From: Aphrocallistes beatrix
Lineage: Eukaryota; Porifera; Hexactinellida; Sceptrulophora; Aphrocallistidae
DNA: 64,000 nucleotides
Direction of reading: 5' to 3'
NCBI GenBank assembly: GCA_963281255.1
Contig: OY725500.1
Span: 1,364,001-1,428,000, forward strand
Shown: piece after piece, positions 21,300 to 32,668 of the stretch
How positions within the stretch are numbered: the stretch's first letter is position 1
How the letters are laid out: every line of letters starts with the position of its first letter
The notes under the pieces: generated by a model
Told to the model about the DNA's origin: nothing
The model's input: only the letters and a program-made list of their open reading frames with translations
Databases searched by the model: none
Made by a program: the position numbers and the translations under genes

Positions 21300-21340
21300 T
21301 AACTTTTCTTCTCCACTCCTGAATTCATGATTCACCCATA

Positions 21341-21548
21341 CTTGCCAACTGTCCCGTTTTTGGCGGGACGTCCCGCTTTTTTCACCCTTCTCTTGACCTA
21401 ATTTTCTCGAGTGTCCCGCTTTTACATGAAATTTCCCCATTATGTCCTGCTTTTTTAGACTCTATGTATAATACTTTTCTATTGCGTCCCGCCATGTCCC
21501 GCGAAATTCAACGCTGCGTCCCGCTTTTATCATGACTCAGGTTGGCAT
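21341..21548. mobile_element. MITE with GTCCCGC words (copy 1)
   Basis: CTTGCCAACTGTCCCGTTTT at the left and CTCAGGTTGGCAT at the right are inverted ends. The interior repeats GTCCCGCTTTT. A full-length second copy lies at 45869-46074 in the same orientation. Confidence 0.65.
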
Positions 21549-21587
21549 GTATGTTCACCGTATATGAATTATGTTTTTGTTGAACGC

Positions 21588-21655
21588 AGGGCGACTCTGC
21601 GGACACGCAGTGTCCGCAAGCCGCGCAAAGCAAGCAAGCGAAGCGCGCTTGTATA
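21588..21655 (-). repeat. GC-rich dispersed element
   Basis: GGCGACTCTGCGGACACGCA then GCCGCGCAAAGCAAGCAAGC and GAAGCGCGCTTGT. It is a reverse-orientation copy of the GC-rich words at 15660 and 16010, one of at least seven in the window. Confidence 0.6.
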
Positions 21656-22296
21656 GCAGTATAATGAAACTTGGAAATATCCCATATTTTAAATTAAATA
21701 TACTCGATACAAACTTCGGTGGTACAGTGGCGTATCGATGAATTACAAAATTCGTTGGCACTCGGGGTGAAGTTTCAAGTGACACCCCACTCTTCCTAGT
21801 CAGATGCCAGTAGCGTTGATAAATTCGATACATAGACCAATACTATTTGGTGGCTTAGTTAGCTATCATGGTCCAGATTGTGTGGTTTATCGCTATATTT
21901 GGTCACTAATGCCACCAAAAAACGAGCACTGTTATACAATCGACTCTGTGCGGGACCGCCAAGAAGATTGTCGGCTCCAAGGCAAATAATACTACGGAAT
22001 CAAGATTTTCATATTGTTTCCTTTCTGCAACTGAGATATGCTGTATGTAGATAGTGCATAAAAAGAGTCGAATTATTTAGAAATATCCTTTCATGATGCA
22101 GATTCAACTATAAATAATTAGTGCGAAAAATTCCGGTGACTATTTATATCCTAAATTTATTTACTAGCCTGGTTTAGAGAATCATAAACTATTTGGTTAC
22201 CATTGCTTAGGTTGATCGAGATCAAATTTCCTATCTTAAAGAGTAATTAACTGCTCTGTAGTCATATAGAGCATCAATTTATCTGTACAAATCCCT

Positions 22297-22307
22297 TTTA
22301 TATATAG
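22297..22307 (+). promoter_or_regulatory. TATA box of the 7TM gene at 22358
   Basis: TTTATATATAG lies about 55 bases before the ATG. Confidence 0.5.
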
Positions 22308-22357
22308 TCCTGAAATACGTATATAATAATGCTGTATTATTTTCACAATATAACATC

Positions 22358-23512
22358 ATGAAAAATATAAGCTTTCACAATCATACTTCAGAAGATTATG
22401 TACAAGTAATACCTGATACAGTTCTTCAGGGATTCCTCATATCCATTGCTATCACCAACACAACAGTGTTTGCATTTTCAATTGGATGGCTAGTAAAAAT
22501 AGTTTTAGAGACGATAAAATTAAGGAGGATGATAAAAAGTCTGGGCCTTGAAGATACTGAACAAAGAGAAATAAGATTGAATACTCAGATCATGTTCAGA
22601 AGGAATTTAATTATGATCATAGTCTTATTGGTTGAAGCTCTCCATCTCATCATCAAAGGTGCTGGGTTCGCAATGTTCTTTTACCTCGCAATCTACAATC
22701 AGGATAAATTTGGATTCATTATCGATTGCAACAATCAGAATAGCCATAATATTGTGAAAGGTTTCAAATATTTCCCAGTTACATTAGCTCGAATAGGAAT
22801 GACTAACAGTTTGATATTATTTCTTTCCATTCTTTTGTCCATTGTAATGGTATATCTCTCAAAGGTATACAATGAACATAAAGACCTCGAATTCTTGAAA
22901 ATTTATTTAACTTTCGGAATATTACAATTTTTCATAGTTTGGATTTCTGTTTCAGTTTTATGGACTGGGTTTGAAGGGACTATTATATTCTCGATATTCG
23001 TCGTCATCAATTGTGTAATTTTATTCAAAGCGAGAAAAAAACTTTCGATTGCACTCCTTAAATGGAGAAACGATGGTGAGTTCTATGATGGGATGGATAT
23101 AAATAGTCTGAGAAGAAGAGAGAAAACAATCACACGATCCAACAGGTGGACTTTTGTACTGGTGTTGTCTTTCACCATATATCTCATATCTATATCACTG
23201 GATAATTTTGGAAACTGGATTTTAATGATATTTCCCAATCCTTGTTTAATAAAAACAGTATTTGGTATTCATATTTCAGAGGCGAGTCTAACCACTTCAG
23301 AAGTTGCTTTGAATGTTACAGCAGTTTTATTTGCGATATCAGATGTGGGTACTCTTCAATTTGATTTGTTTCTGATATTCTCCACTCTGGTCTATTTGTT
23401 AACTAATAACTGCTATATCACAACGGCTTATCAGGACAGAATAATTCGGGCAAATGTGCGAAATTTAATTGAGGAACAACATAGCACTATCAACCGACGG
23501 GACTTCAATTAA
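22358..23512 (+). CDS. Orphan seven-transmembrane receptor-like protein, subfamily B, 384 aa
   Basis: Single exon, MKNISFHNHTSEDY to TAA. Two N-glycosylation sequons sit in the short N terminus (NIS, NHT), then TM1 (about 28-50), a 45-residue basic inner loop, TM2 (88-112), an outer loop with IDCNNQN, TM3 (145-172), TM4 (185-205), TM5 (210-230), a basic loop 'LRRREK...RSNRW', TM6 (262-290), outer loop 'PNPCLIKTVFG' and TM7 (320-350). The tail is a conserved signature 'NCYITTAYQDRIIRANVR' plus 'EEQHSTINR', shared with 51765 and 55621. The layout resembles subfamily A and suggests distant common origin. Receptor role inferred; no ligand clue. Confidence 0.82.
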   Translation: MKNISFHNHTSEDYVQVIPDTVLQGFLISIAITNTTVFAFSIGWLVKIVLETIKLRRMIKSLGLEDTEQREIRLNTQIMFRRNLIMIIVLLVEALHLIIKGAGFAMFFYLAIYNQDKFGFIIDCNNQNSHNIVKGFKYFPVTLARIGMTNSLILFLSILLSIVMVYLSKVYNEHKDLEFLKIYLTFGILQFFIVWISVSVLWTGFEGTIIFSIFVVINCVILFKARKKLSIALLKWRNDGEFYDGMDINSLRRREKTITRSNRWTFVLVLSFTIYLISISLDNFGNWILMIFPNPCLIKTVFGIHISEASLTTSEVALNVTAVLFAISDVGTLQFDLFLIFSTLVYLLTNNCYITTAYQDRIIRANVRNLIEEQHSTINRRDFN

Positions 23513-24026
23513 TATTCCGAAATCTGATCCGAATGGATGTATGTGGAGTGAGCATGCTCCTTCGCTAATTACTAATGATTCTTGTCGATTTTTTTGTAGA
23601 TAGCGAACCCATAGCTTTCTGTTCTACCTATATACTAAGCTTACAAAAATCTATGAATTTTAGATTCTTTTAAAATATTTCAATTCGATTTGTAAATTCT
23701 AATAATTAACTGAATGTTATTTCCTTAGATCAGTTCTTGTCGCATATGTATCAATATTCTTATTCATCACGTTTTTTGGAGTCGAATTACCACTTCAATA
23801 ATTCGCTCATCTGGAAAAAAACAGAAAAATTTCATCTCATTTTTCTACTTCTCGATTTATCCCATATTTAAATAAAGAAAGTGACAAGGTTATTATATTG
23901 AGTTTAATAGATATATATTAATAATAAAAACCCCCGAAAACATGAATAATAGAAAGACATACATAATAGATAGAAATACACAAGATGATAGAAATACATA
24001 TAAAATGATTAAAATACATAAAATAT
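23513..24026. other. Intergenic, AT-rich
   Basis: No gene or named repeat. Positions 23930-24020 contain loosely repeated GAAATACATA/AATACATAAA words, possibly the edge of the Mutator-like element that follows. Confidence 0.35.
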
Positions 24027-26598
24027 CTAATTTAAACATTTATCACATACCCAATATTGGCCTAAACTATCATTGTTAACAACACCAACACATACAAAAT
24101 GGTACCACACAGAACACTCTTCACACTCTACCCATGACAACTTACCTTCCGGTAGGTCTGAGGTGTCATCGTCGGTTCCGGCTTCTTCCTCCCCGCATAC
24201 ACCACAGCTTGCCCGCTTCATGTTGACTTTTTGGGGTATAGTACATGAAGCCTCTGGATTCATACCTGGGACTTGGAACTCCAGCTCCTCTAAAGTTTCA
24301 TCTTCGGGTATCACAGCTGAACCAGAGAACTTACCTGATTGATAGCCAACCCCGTGCTTTTTCCTCTTGCTTGAATCTTTTCTGCTCCTACTCTGTCTGT
24401 CCATGAATCTCTGCGTTTGAATTTTATGAATCGTGCGGGACTGTCTCACCCTCTTTGCATCCAATTCTGTAAAAAGATCTTTGATGGCAGCACTCTCCTT
24501 TATACCTAAAATCTCAAAGACACGTGATAAGTCACCCATCCCCCCGGTGTATCTGATAACAGCTAAGGCACTACCCAACCTCATGGTAGTGTAGCTAATG
24601 GCTTCAGTTTTTGGCACCATTGTGAATAAAACATTATGGAGGGCCTCATTGTGATTTGATGTTAGCCCATCAGCAATTTGATCAATAAAAAATGGCTTAT
24701 CATAGTTATAATGGTCAAATACCTCTAGGACTAATTTCACAGCTTCGGGCCCAAGGTAATTTGGGTGTTTAGGTGGATTGACACCTTTGGCCACGGCTGC
24801 TTGGTATTTACACCAAGAATCAGCACCTAGAGGACACCTATTATGATCAATTGCGGCTGATTGATCAGTGGCGCTATAGTGATAAGGGATGGCACGGATG
24901 GAATTCAAAATTTGGTCTACACATCCCTTATGATGTTTTACTGCCAACTGATACATTGATGCAATACGTGCACACATAATGTCTGTGAGGAATTTCATTT
25001 CTACAGCATTTTTTCGTGAAGAATCAGACCATTCCACTCTGGGAATGTTTTTTCGGACTAATTTACCCCTAAATTCATCCTGAATTATGGCCTTACACAC
25101 ACCTGATTTTACTTTGGCTGCCTTATCACTTCTGGCCAGTCTAAGTTTATTTTTCTGATATTCAATAAGATGGCCCTTCATCCGTTTTACGCAATGGCTT
25201 AGACATTCAAATCTTTTTACATCATGCCTCAGGCCAAAATTTGCATACGGGTCAACTTATTTTTTCAAAAGATTTATTATCCCCATCGCAAACTAAGCCA
25301 TCTCAAATTACTCCCCTTTCGTATCCTTGAGTCAAAATCTCCGGGGAAACCTCGGACTCAAGAGATACGCTTGAAAAATCCCTATAATTTGCGGGACAGG
25401 TGTTCAAATGTAACTCAAATTTGTTACGGTGTTCTTCGGCTGACAAAATTCCCCCCGTAAATTGATGACGCAATACCGTACATTCAGGGCATGAATTGCA
25501 TACCACTTGATATGCAACAACCCTACCTGTTTTTATCTCTATTAGTGACACAAAACAATAGCGGGAAAAACCTCCGCCCATCCTACTGCAACGCTTTTGA
25601 TATGCACCGTCGTACGAGCCGGTGATATGAACTATATCATCCAGCGTCAGGCCATTTGAAAACCTAAGGTCTTCAATAGCCCTCTGCATGGATTCGGTGG
25701 CAATATGCTCTAGTACGACGCAAAGATCTCGGTTTACCTGACTAAATGTTGAATATGCCAGGGACTTCCAATTCCTACACTGCAAAAAATATAATCTAGG
25801 CCCCTTTTGCCGATACCAGCAAGTCGGGCACCTAAAACAGCTTCATAAGAACTAGCATTTCGCTTTGCAACAGTAAAATTACCTACAGGGATTTTTTCAC
25901 TAAATCTCCCCGACACAGTCCAGTAATTTTTAGTTGTAAAGCAATGCTCACACCTTAGGTAGATATATATTCCTAAACAATGTTGGGCAGATGACTGAAA
26001 AAGTTTTAAAGGCACATGGTGGCAAAATTTACATTGAAAGGAATTTTCAAACATCAAAAACAATACGCTGACTAGAAATTGGTGTCAATTTAATATTTTT
26101 TTCAGCGTATGTTGCACTGTCATACACAGTCAATACCTTACTAGGCGGCTTTTTGGTGGGTATTGAAATTGATATTTTACCTTCCGCAGTAGTGGTATCC
26201 CTGCTAGAATCAAACACGGTAGGAATAACAAAAGAATCATCAAGATTTAGTACGGATTGTGAATGGGTAGAAATTTCAGACTGGGTATCGTCAGCAAGTT
26301 TTTGGGATCGCTTCGGGTATTTACGAGAATATAAACTACCTTTTCGCTTCCGCGATTTCGACCCAAAAAACTTGCGACGTTTAGTTATTGGTGTCGCAGT
26401 ACTGAAAGAACTACTGCTAGTATATAAACCAACATCTTCTATACACTGAGAAATGCCCGAATGTAATGGAATGGACTCACCGAGGGACGAAACTTGAGAC
26501 ATCTGTGTCACCTCAGTAGTACCTCCCTCAGCTTGAAATCTTGGGAAACTCTCTGCTTCAGCTCCGCTCTCAGCTCCAGTCTCGTCAGAATCGGACAT
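24027..26598 (-). pseudogene. Mutator-like transposase with C-terminal PHD finger, decayed
   Basis: Reading down from ATG 26598: an acidic Ser-rich head with a basic nuclear signal (TKRRKFFGSKSRKRKG), two CxxC pairs (CKFCHH, CEHC), GARLAGIGKRGLDYIF, the transposase core 'ITGSYDGAYQKR', 'VCDGDNKSFEKIS', 'FECLSHCVKRMKGHL', 'GADSWCKYQAAVAKG' and 'GLTSNHNEALHNVLF', then a PHD finger (CGVCGEEE, CEECSVWYHFVC, WVCDKC). This order fits animal Mutator-like (MULE) transposases. Breaks: +1 shifts exactly at TGA 26049-26047 and TGA 25254-25252, an in-frame TGA at 25305-25303, and a -1 shift at a T6 run near 25788. The last 385 codons are intact. Terminal repeats not located. Confidence 0.7.
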
Positions 26599-26912
26599 CG
26601 TAGGAAAGTCTGTATATACGATAGGAATGCTGTGGAACGGATTCGTCACAAGAATAGTTGCTAATACAAAATCAGTAAACGTGGTTATAATAGGGCGGCG
26701 GGGAATGTAATGGGAGTAAAGAAATATACAGCGAAAAGGATTGAAAATGTAATGAGTACATAATGAAAGTACATGGTATGTACAATGGAATATCATAGCA
26801 TTGAGCTCTATATTTTGAATGAAGTAATACTATTTAGTGAAAGTAGAATTATGATTAAATGGGTTAGTAATAAACACGTTCGATCCTCACTTGGGTAGTA
26901 TGTTTTAGCAAA
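26599..26912. other. Upstream flank of the Mutator-like gene
   Basis: The frame stays open upstream of the chosen ATG, but that part is hydrophobic and low in complexity, so I treat it as leader. No sharp inverted repeat seen. Confidence 0.3.
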
Positions 26913-27021
26913 AAGGACAGAAAGTAGGCGGACTCGAACTTTGCTATAGTCATGCGACGATACCCTAGAGCACTGCTAGAGTGCACTTCACAGCGCGCTA
27001 ACCACCAGGTCACCTTCCCCC
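26913..27021 (-). repeat. tRNA-like / SINE-type element
   Basis: On the minus strand GGGGGAAGGTGACC is followed by a good A box (TGGTGGTTAGCGCGCTG) and, about 55 bases on, a B box (GTTCGAGTCC). Acceptor and T-arm pairing is poor and the middle is too long for a standard tRNA, so a tRNA-derived SINE head or tRNA pseudogene fits better than a working tRNA. Confidence 0.5.
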
Positions 27022-28037
27022 GCACAAAATAATTTTGTAAAACAAGTTATTTTATATTGAATTCATCAAAATTAGGTATTAATGAATTTTAACTAAAATA
27101 ATTTACTAAAATATTATTTATCTAAATATCTAAATTTAGCTCATGTCTGAAGCCTTAGAAGGGTGCGCAAATACAAAATTAGTCTTCCAAACTTATAGTC
27201 AAGTTAGTTTGGATCCTTAGGTAGATATATGCACCAATTTCGTTAGAGTTTGAATTTCTAACCAAATTTTCAGAATCTGGCCGAAGATTAATTGCTCGTC
27301 GATATCTAAAATAAACGGACTCCGTTCTCTGGAGTAAAAGGAAGAATATTGCTTAACAAAGGAGACTCCTAGCTTGAAATATGAGATTGAGGAGAAAGAG
27401 AAGTACCTTGTCAGGAATTTGCAAGATCTAAAAGGTAAGTATATTTGCTTTCAATTAATACTAGCAAATTGTATTTGTTCCATCTGACAATTGTATCCGA
27501 ATTATTATATTCTGGCAAATCTTAAAAACATCTCGGAGGATGTCATAGACAGCGAATGGGTCCTATCCCCAAGGGGGTGATACTTTGAAAATAATTGTTT
27601 AAAATTTGGGAAAAATTCTGGGTTCTATTTCACATGCCGGTCGCTTGGCCATAGCAATACCAATACTGAGAATTATATATGTATATCAATGAAGCATTTA
27701 TTTCAGAAAACACAGGGAGGAGCTCCCTGACCTTCGGCGTCTATGATGTTTTCTCGTTTATCCTGAAATAGTCATTTTTATCTGCATATGTAGAGGGTGC
27801 GTCAAAAGCAACAAGGAATAATTTGTATTATTGAAAATTGTTCTACGAGAGATCTAATCTGCAAAGTAAAATTTAATTGTATCTCACAGCTTTCAATAAA
27901 TAAGCGAAACATTTTAGTTCAGTTTAAATTCAGAAGATTATCTAGTAATAGTTTACTATGATCATGGCCGGCGCTATCCAAACAATATTCTTCATAAGTC
28001 ATGAAAATTATATCTAAGGAAGTTCTTCGGTCTAAAT
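27022..28037. other. Intergenic, no gene seen
   Basis: AT-rich. Some purine-rich stretches near 27290-27440 could be old exon debris, but no frame is convincing. Confidence 0.35.
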
Positions 28038-28172
28038 CAGGGTTGCCGTGGGAATGGGAATCCCCATAGGATTCCTATGGGATTCACACAGGGTCCTATA
28101 GGAATCCTCATGGGGATTCCCACAAGAATCCTATGGGGATGGAATGGGAATTCCATTCCCACGGCAACCCTG
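28038..28172. mobile_element. MITE with CAGGGTTGCCGTGGGAAT ends, best copy
   Basis: Near-perfect inverted ends (CAGGGTTGCCGTGGGAATGG and its mirror). Flanks GTCTAAAT and GTATAAAT agree at 7 of 8 bases, consistent with an 8-base hAT-type duplication. Interior is ATAGGAAT/GGGGATTCC palindromes. Confidence 0.8.
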
Positions 28173-28234
28173 GTATAAATGCATTTGTATCAATACAGCA
28201 AAGACCCTGGCGCAAAAATAGTTGCATCACAGTT

Positions 28235-28380
28235 CAGGGTTGGGGTCAATTACAATTATAATTGTGTAATTAGTAATTAATTACAATTACACTGTAATTG
28301 AAGTGTAATTGCAATTGAAAATTGTACTTGCCTTGAAATTGATTCGTAATTATAATTGAACAAATGTAATTAACCCTATT
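28235..28380. repeat. TAATTACAATTA-rich MITE fragment
   Basis: Starts CAGGGTTGGGGTCAATTACA and is filled with AATTACAATT words, as is the complete element at 46841-47312. The right end is degenerate (TAATTAACCCT). The 28381-28990 flank has no supportable gene; the small frame at 28652 is low-complexity. Confidence 0.6.
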
Positions 28381-28992
28381 GTTATCCGACTTTTGAAATT
28401 ATTAACCATTTAATTCAATCTTGTAGATATTATTACTTGTTGACCTCTTTTCTAGAAACAGACCCTTGGAACATCATTTCTGACTATGGCTTAGTTATTT
28501 AATGGCCTAATTGGTTAATATACACATTCTTAGAATTTTAAGTTCCCGTCCTCTACCGCATCCCTGGTACATTCGATGGTAGGCCTTATATAGAGTAGGC
28601 TATGCTAATGTGAACTTGTTTTTTGTTTGAAAATTTTTAATCATTTTTAATATGGCCTTTTTCAATTTTTTTAAAAAATATTTAAAACGTTCCGCTGCCT
28701 ATGACCAAGTGCGTCATAAAATAAATATATTTCCAAAAACGCGGGATGGCTCACATAAAATAAACGGGTCGCGGACCCCGGACTTCGCGGGTCACACCCT
28801 AGCAGATCTAGGTAAGTTTCTGAGAACCTCAGGACCTAAGAAAATGAATTTAAACTCCTGTCATCAGAATTTTATATACATAAGCGAGAGGAGATTTAAT
28901 ATCAATTTATATGGAATAAACTAACAAAAATATATCAAATCTTTAATTGAATACAGCACAGTTGTTAATTTAGAAGCGATTCTAGGCAATTA

Positions 28993-30084
28993 TTACACAT
29001 TACGCACCCAGGATTTGAATAGGAAGGGATAATCCGCACTCATAACTGTGGTGTAGAGTGTATCTGGGTCCAAAACAAGATTTTCCGAGAGGACATTAGT
29101 CAAACTCTGTGGAGTAAGATTTGCTTGACCATATTTTTCCATTACCTTCTTAGCAATACATTCTTTCTCATAACTAAACTCCACATTTCCTGCAGGAGGC
29201 TCAAGATATGGCGGTTTAGTCCAGTGATCGTTATTTGTTTGAACCAAGTACCATCTCTCTACGCTGACATCCAATTTCCAAACCCCATTCCTGAATGGTT
29301 TAACTAGCCCCTTCCTGTCGCGAGATATCACGACGCCTTCACCTGGTTTAGTGCCGGCTATTATTACGTAGCACGATGCTATCATAGGAATATACATCAT
29401 ACGGTTGAGGACGCCCTGATAGTTTATATCCTGGTCTGCGAGGGCATCTCTGATCAAAAGGGTAATTTCAGCTCCGGGAGACTTTAGAAGGAGAGAGAGA
29501 ATATTTGTCCAGATATCTCCTGTACGACGCTGATTTACACTGATCGTGAAAGAATTAGGTTTCTGACCAGTGAATGTACCGATTAAACCAGCCATAATTA
29601 CACAAGAATACAGGGTCTTGCCGCCACTTTGAAAATGTGCGTTGAACGTCACATCTCGTCCAAATGATGAGAGAAAATTAAATTCATTAGGCGAGTCAAA
29701 GTTTCTTGCGTGCAATAGTTTTCCATCACTGGTCTGTGCAATGATGCCGGTGCAATAAGAAGAGATATCGAAGGTGAGATTAAGCAAGAACAACTCACCC
29801 ACAGGTAGATGTACTGCCTCGGCCAGGCCCTTCAACTCATCGGCATAGGGGGGAGGCAAGAGAGAGTCAAGCAAACTTCCAAACACATCTACCAACTTAA
29901 CAACGAACTTGGGAACCATTTTAGATATTCCCTGCGATATAAACTGCACTTGACTCCTATACAACCGGCCGATATCGGTCCAACGTTTTACTGGTGGGAG
30001 GTCAAGATTGATGAAATGCACTGGCACAGGTCTGCTTCCCACCTTCGAAATGATAGAACTCTTTCCATCATTTTCAACCGCCAT
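28993..30084 (-). CDS. NAAA / acid ceramidase-type cysteine amidase, 363 aa
   Basis: The frame opens at MAVENDGKSS and ends TAA. It matches the N-terminal-nucleophile amidases that hydrolyse N-acylethanolamines or ceramide. 'LNLTFDISSYCTGII' gives the nucleophile Cys111, and 'LLHARNFD' gives Arg127 and Asp130, the same C-x15-R-x2-D spacing as this family. 'SVNQRRTGD' and the C-terminal 'YTTVMSADYP' region are also family-like. In such enzymes, cleavage before the Cys activates a two-chain lysosomal enzyme. No signal peptide is visible, but TTTTTCAG lies just upstream of the ATG and could be a splice acceptor, so an upstream exon carrying the signal is likely missing from this model. Confidence 0.85.
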   Translation of the reverse strand: MAVENDGKSSIISKVGSRPVPVHFINLDLPPVKRWTDIGRLYRSQVQFISQGISKMVPKFVVKLVDVFGSLLDSLLPPPYADELKGLAEAVHLPVGELFLLNLTFDISSYCTGIIAQTSDGKLLHARNFDSPNEFNFLSSFGRDVTFNAHFQSGGKTLYSCVIMAGLIGTFTGQKPNSFTISVNQRRTGDIWTNILSLLLKSPGAEITLLIRDALADQDINYQGVLNRMMYIPMIASCYVIIAGTKPGEGVVISRDRKGLVKPFRNGVWKLDVSVERWYLVQTNNDHWTKPPYLEPPAGNVEFSYEKECIAKKVMEKYGQANLTPQSLTNVLSENLVLDPDTLYTTVMSADYPFLFKSWVRNV

Positions 30085-31484
30085 CTCTGCTGAAAAATAA
30101 AATATTTACTTTAGTTAATAGTATTATCCCACGCCAAGTAAAATATTCCTACTTGGCGAAGCGCAAAGTAGGAATTACACATTGACAAGAACAAGAATTT
30201 ATCTGCAATTTATTTGGATTTTCCTAGCAGCATCTAAGAGTATGGTTACGTACGTAGAGTATGGAAATAAATGTACTACTATCCGACTAACTACGAAATA
30301 CTCCATACAAATACTGTTAAAGTGAACATATTTTCGGATTTTGAGTTTACTGTTACTGTTCTGCGCCAAGTAGGATTATTTCTACTTACAGAACAGTAAC
30401 ACTTAACTTTGAATGTTCGGATTAACTAGACTGGATTTATATACATAGGTTGAAATTCATTGCTTGTTTATTTCCTTATTAATTGATGTGCTAGCAAATG
30501 GAGAGAAAGGAAATTTTATTAACAGAGTGCTGTTAATAGAAAACTTGTTTCGGCTCCCAAGAGACCTTTAGTGGGGATGCGGGCGGACGGCATTCATTAT
30601 CATTATCTCATTATTTGATAACTTAATCAAAGCTCGATCGATAAATTAAAGGTAAGTTTCTATGTTATAGGAAACAAAGTTGCACCGTGTATGTATGGTG
30701 GCATTTACACTTGAAAAGCATTTTAAATACCAAATCAATTACGAACCAATCGATGAATTTATTCTCACACAATCGAATTTTAAATCTAAATAAAAATATA
30801 AATTAGGAATATTATCTTGAATAACGTACAAGTATTGAATCACAATTCATTTTATAGATAAATTTAAGAAACATATTCATGTTATGTATGTATATACAAA
30901 CATTTTTCTTTAGTTAGATAGTTGCTGATGAGTATAATCAGTTTTTAATAAATACGTAGCATCATAATATTGTTTCTAAGAAACAAAGGAATCAAATGAA
31001 CAAAGGAAATCTAAACTTTCCAATTGTTTGCTAGCGCTTCACAATTACCCATCAATAGCATTTGGTATTACACAAGTAATACTCGTATTATCAGGTAGTA
31101 TCTGATTAATTCAAGCTGAATAGTTCAAAAACTCAGTATTACTTGTAGAAAACATGATTTTCTTTACTAGGAACAATTGCTTGATAGTTAAATATACAAG
31201 TATGTATGTATAACAAATTAATTAAAGAAACGTAGAAAGCAGAACAAAGCAGATCCTTGACATACCAGATGAAGAATATTAGATAGTCGAATAAAATTTA
31301 AGTACTGATCCATTATCTATGTATATTCAAAAGGTAGTTGAAATATAATATTTTCGATTTGTCTATCCTATTCCTTAAGGATCAGTACTTTCACCCCTTA
31401 AAAAGTGGCAGTATACTATTTCAAAAAAGTTTAGTTTCCAAGCTTAAAACGATAATGTCAGCCAAAGGGAGGTAGATAATACCG
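30085..31484. other. Intergenic; possible 5' exon of the amidase not identified
   Basis: Small hairpin-like repeats with the word CCAAGTAGGA occur at 30135-30175 and 30345-30395 (GTTACTGTTCTG and its mirror CAGAACAGTAAC). The rest, to 31484, is AT-rich. I could not pick a signal-peptide exon with confidence. Confidence 0.4.
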
Positions 31485-31879
31485 AAGGTAGATAACACCT
31501 CTAAATACTACATCTGTCTTACTGTTATAATGGATATCACTAGAAAAAACACAAAATTTATAAATTTTTTTGATGCGTAATGATGACGTCATGATGAGTC
31601 ACTATTTTTTTAAATAGTTATATCATATGTGAGATATATTAATATACACATTATATTAAAATTCCAGCCATCTATCACTTAAAATGGCTGAGTTATGGTC
31701 GAAAAACTGAAATTTCTAATTATAAAAAAGGTTGAAAATGACGTCATAATTCCATGCTGAGGTCCACATTTTCGTCTGAGGTCAGAACTTAGCGGAGCCA
31801 TAGCCCAAAAGACTCTCACATGCCAAAAAATCAGCTTTCTGTGCCTGGCAGTTCCTTCAATCAATTCGTTGCAGATATA
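31485..31879 (+). repeat. Dispersed 390-base repeat (copy 1)
   Basis: Marked by AGGTAGATAACACCTCTAAA, GCGTAATGATGACGTCATGA, ATATTAATATACACATTATA and AAAATGGCTGAGTTATGG. Other copies: 33315-33690, 43022-43262 (inverted) and 54063-54960 (split by a hAT MITE). Its 3' end here is interrupted by the transposon at 31882. No coding capacity seen. Confidence 0.7.
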
Positions 31880-31881
31880 TA

Positions 31882-32658
31882 CAGGGTGGCTTGTAAGTTC
31901 TGTCCCAAGCTTTATTAGGTATAAAATTTCTTAAACTCAAACAATCTTAGTTATTATGGTCTTTAGATATTGTAATTCGAATATTTTCAATGATTTTAAA
32001 AGATTTTTCGATTCTATGACTTAGAAATATGTTTTGTATGGTGAGTTTTGAGAAAAAAAAATGTGTCCTGGCACGCAGCGAAAATCGTGAATCAGGGCCC
32101 ACTGCTTTTCAAGTTATCTTCCCAGAGTCTTCAAATCCTAGGAAAAATTAGCTCACACATTTTCCTCGAACACTATAAATTTGTAGAAATATAGAATGTT
32201 TAGATCAGTATATATTGAGAACCTTTTGGATCAGATATTTTGGTGATGTGAAAAAAAGTGCCATTTTGGGTGATTTTGCAAAATGTACCTAATTTGAAGT
32301 CGTGAAATAATAACTTTATCTCGTTTCTGATAATGAATGCAATGGATTTGTGAAATATTTCAATGGTGAATGAAAGGTATCCGGTGCTAAATCGTCATGG
32401 AACATCGATTTTAGAGACATTTTTTACAGAAGCAGTGGCCTGGATTCTCGATTTTCGCTGTGTGCCAGGACACATTTTTTTTTCTCAAAACTCACCATAC
32501 AAAACATATTTCTAAGTCATAGAATCGAAAAATCTTATAAAATCATTGAGAATATTCGAATTACAATCTCTAAAGACCATAATAACTAAGATTGTTTGAG
32601 TTTAAGAAATTTTATACCTAATAAAGCTTGGGACAGAACTTACAAGCCACCCACCCTG
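31882..32658. mobile_element. Tc1/mariner-like MITE with long inverted repeats (copy 2)
   Basis: TA-flanked; CAGGGTGGCTTGTAAGTTCT at the left mirrors the right end, which has a small CCAC duplication. Arms of about 230 bases; same family as 20530-21299. 777 bases, non-coding. Confidence 0.85.
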
Positions 32659-32668
32659 TAAATGTATA

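Noticed and set aside
26913-27021. Functional tRNA gene
   Set aside because: A and B boxes are good, but the acceptor and T stems do not pair and the middle is too long.
28652-28924. 90-codon frame MAFFNFFKKYLK
   Set aside because: Low-complexity start, no homology, and it lies near a MITE end.
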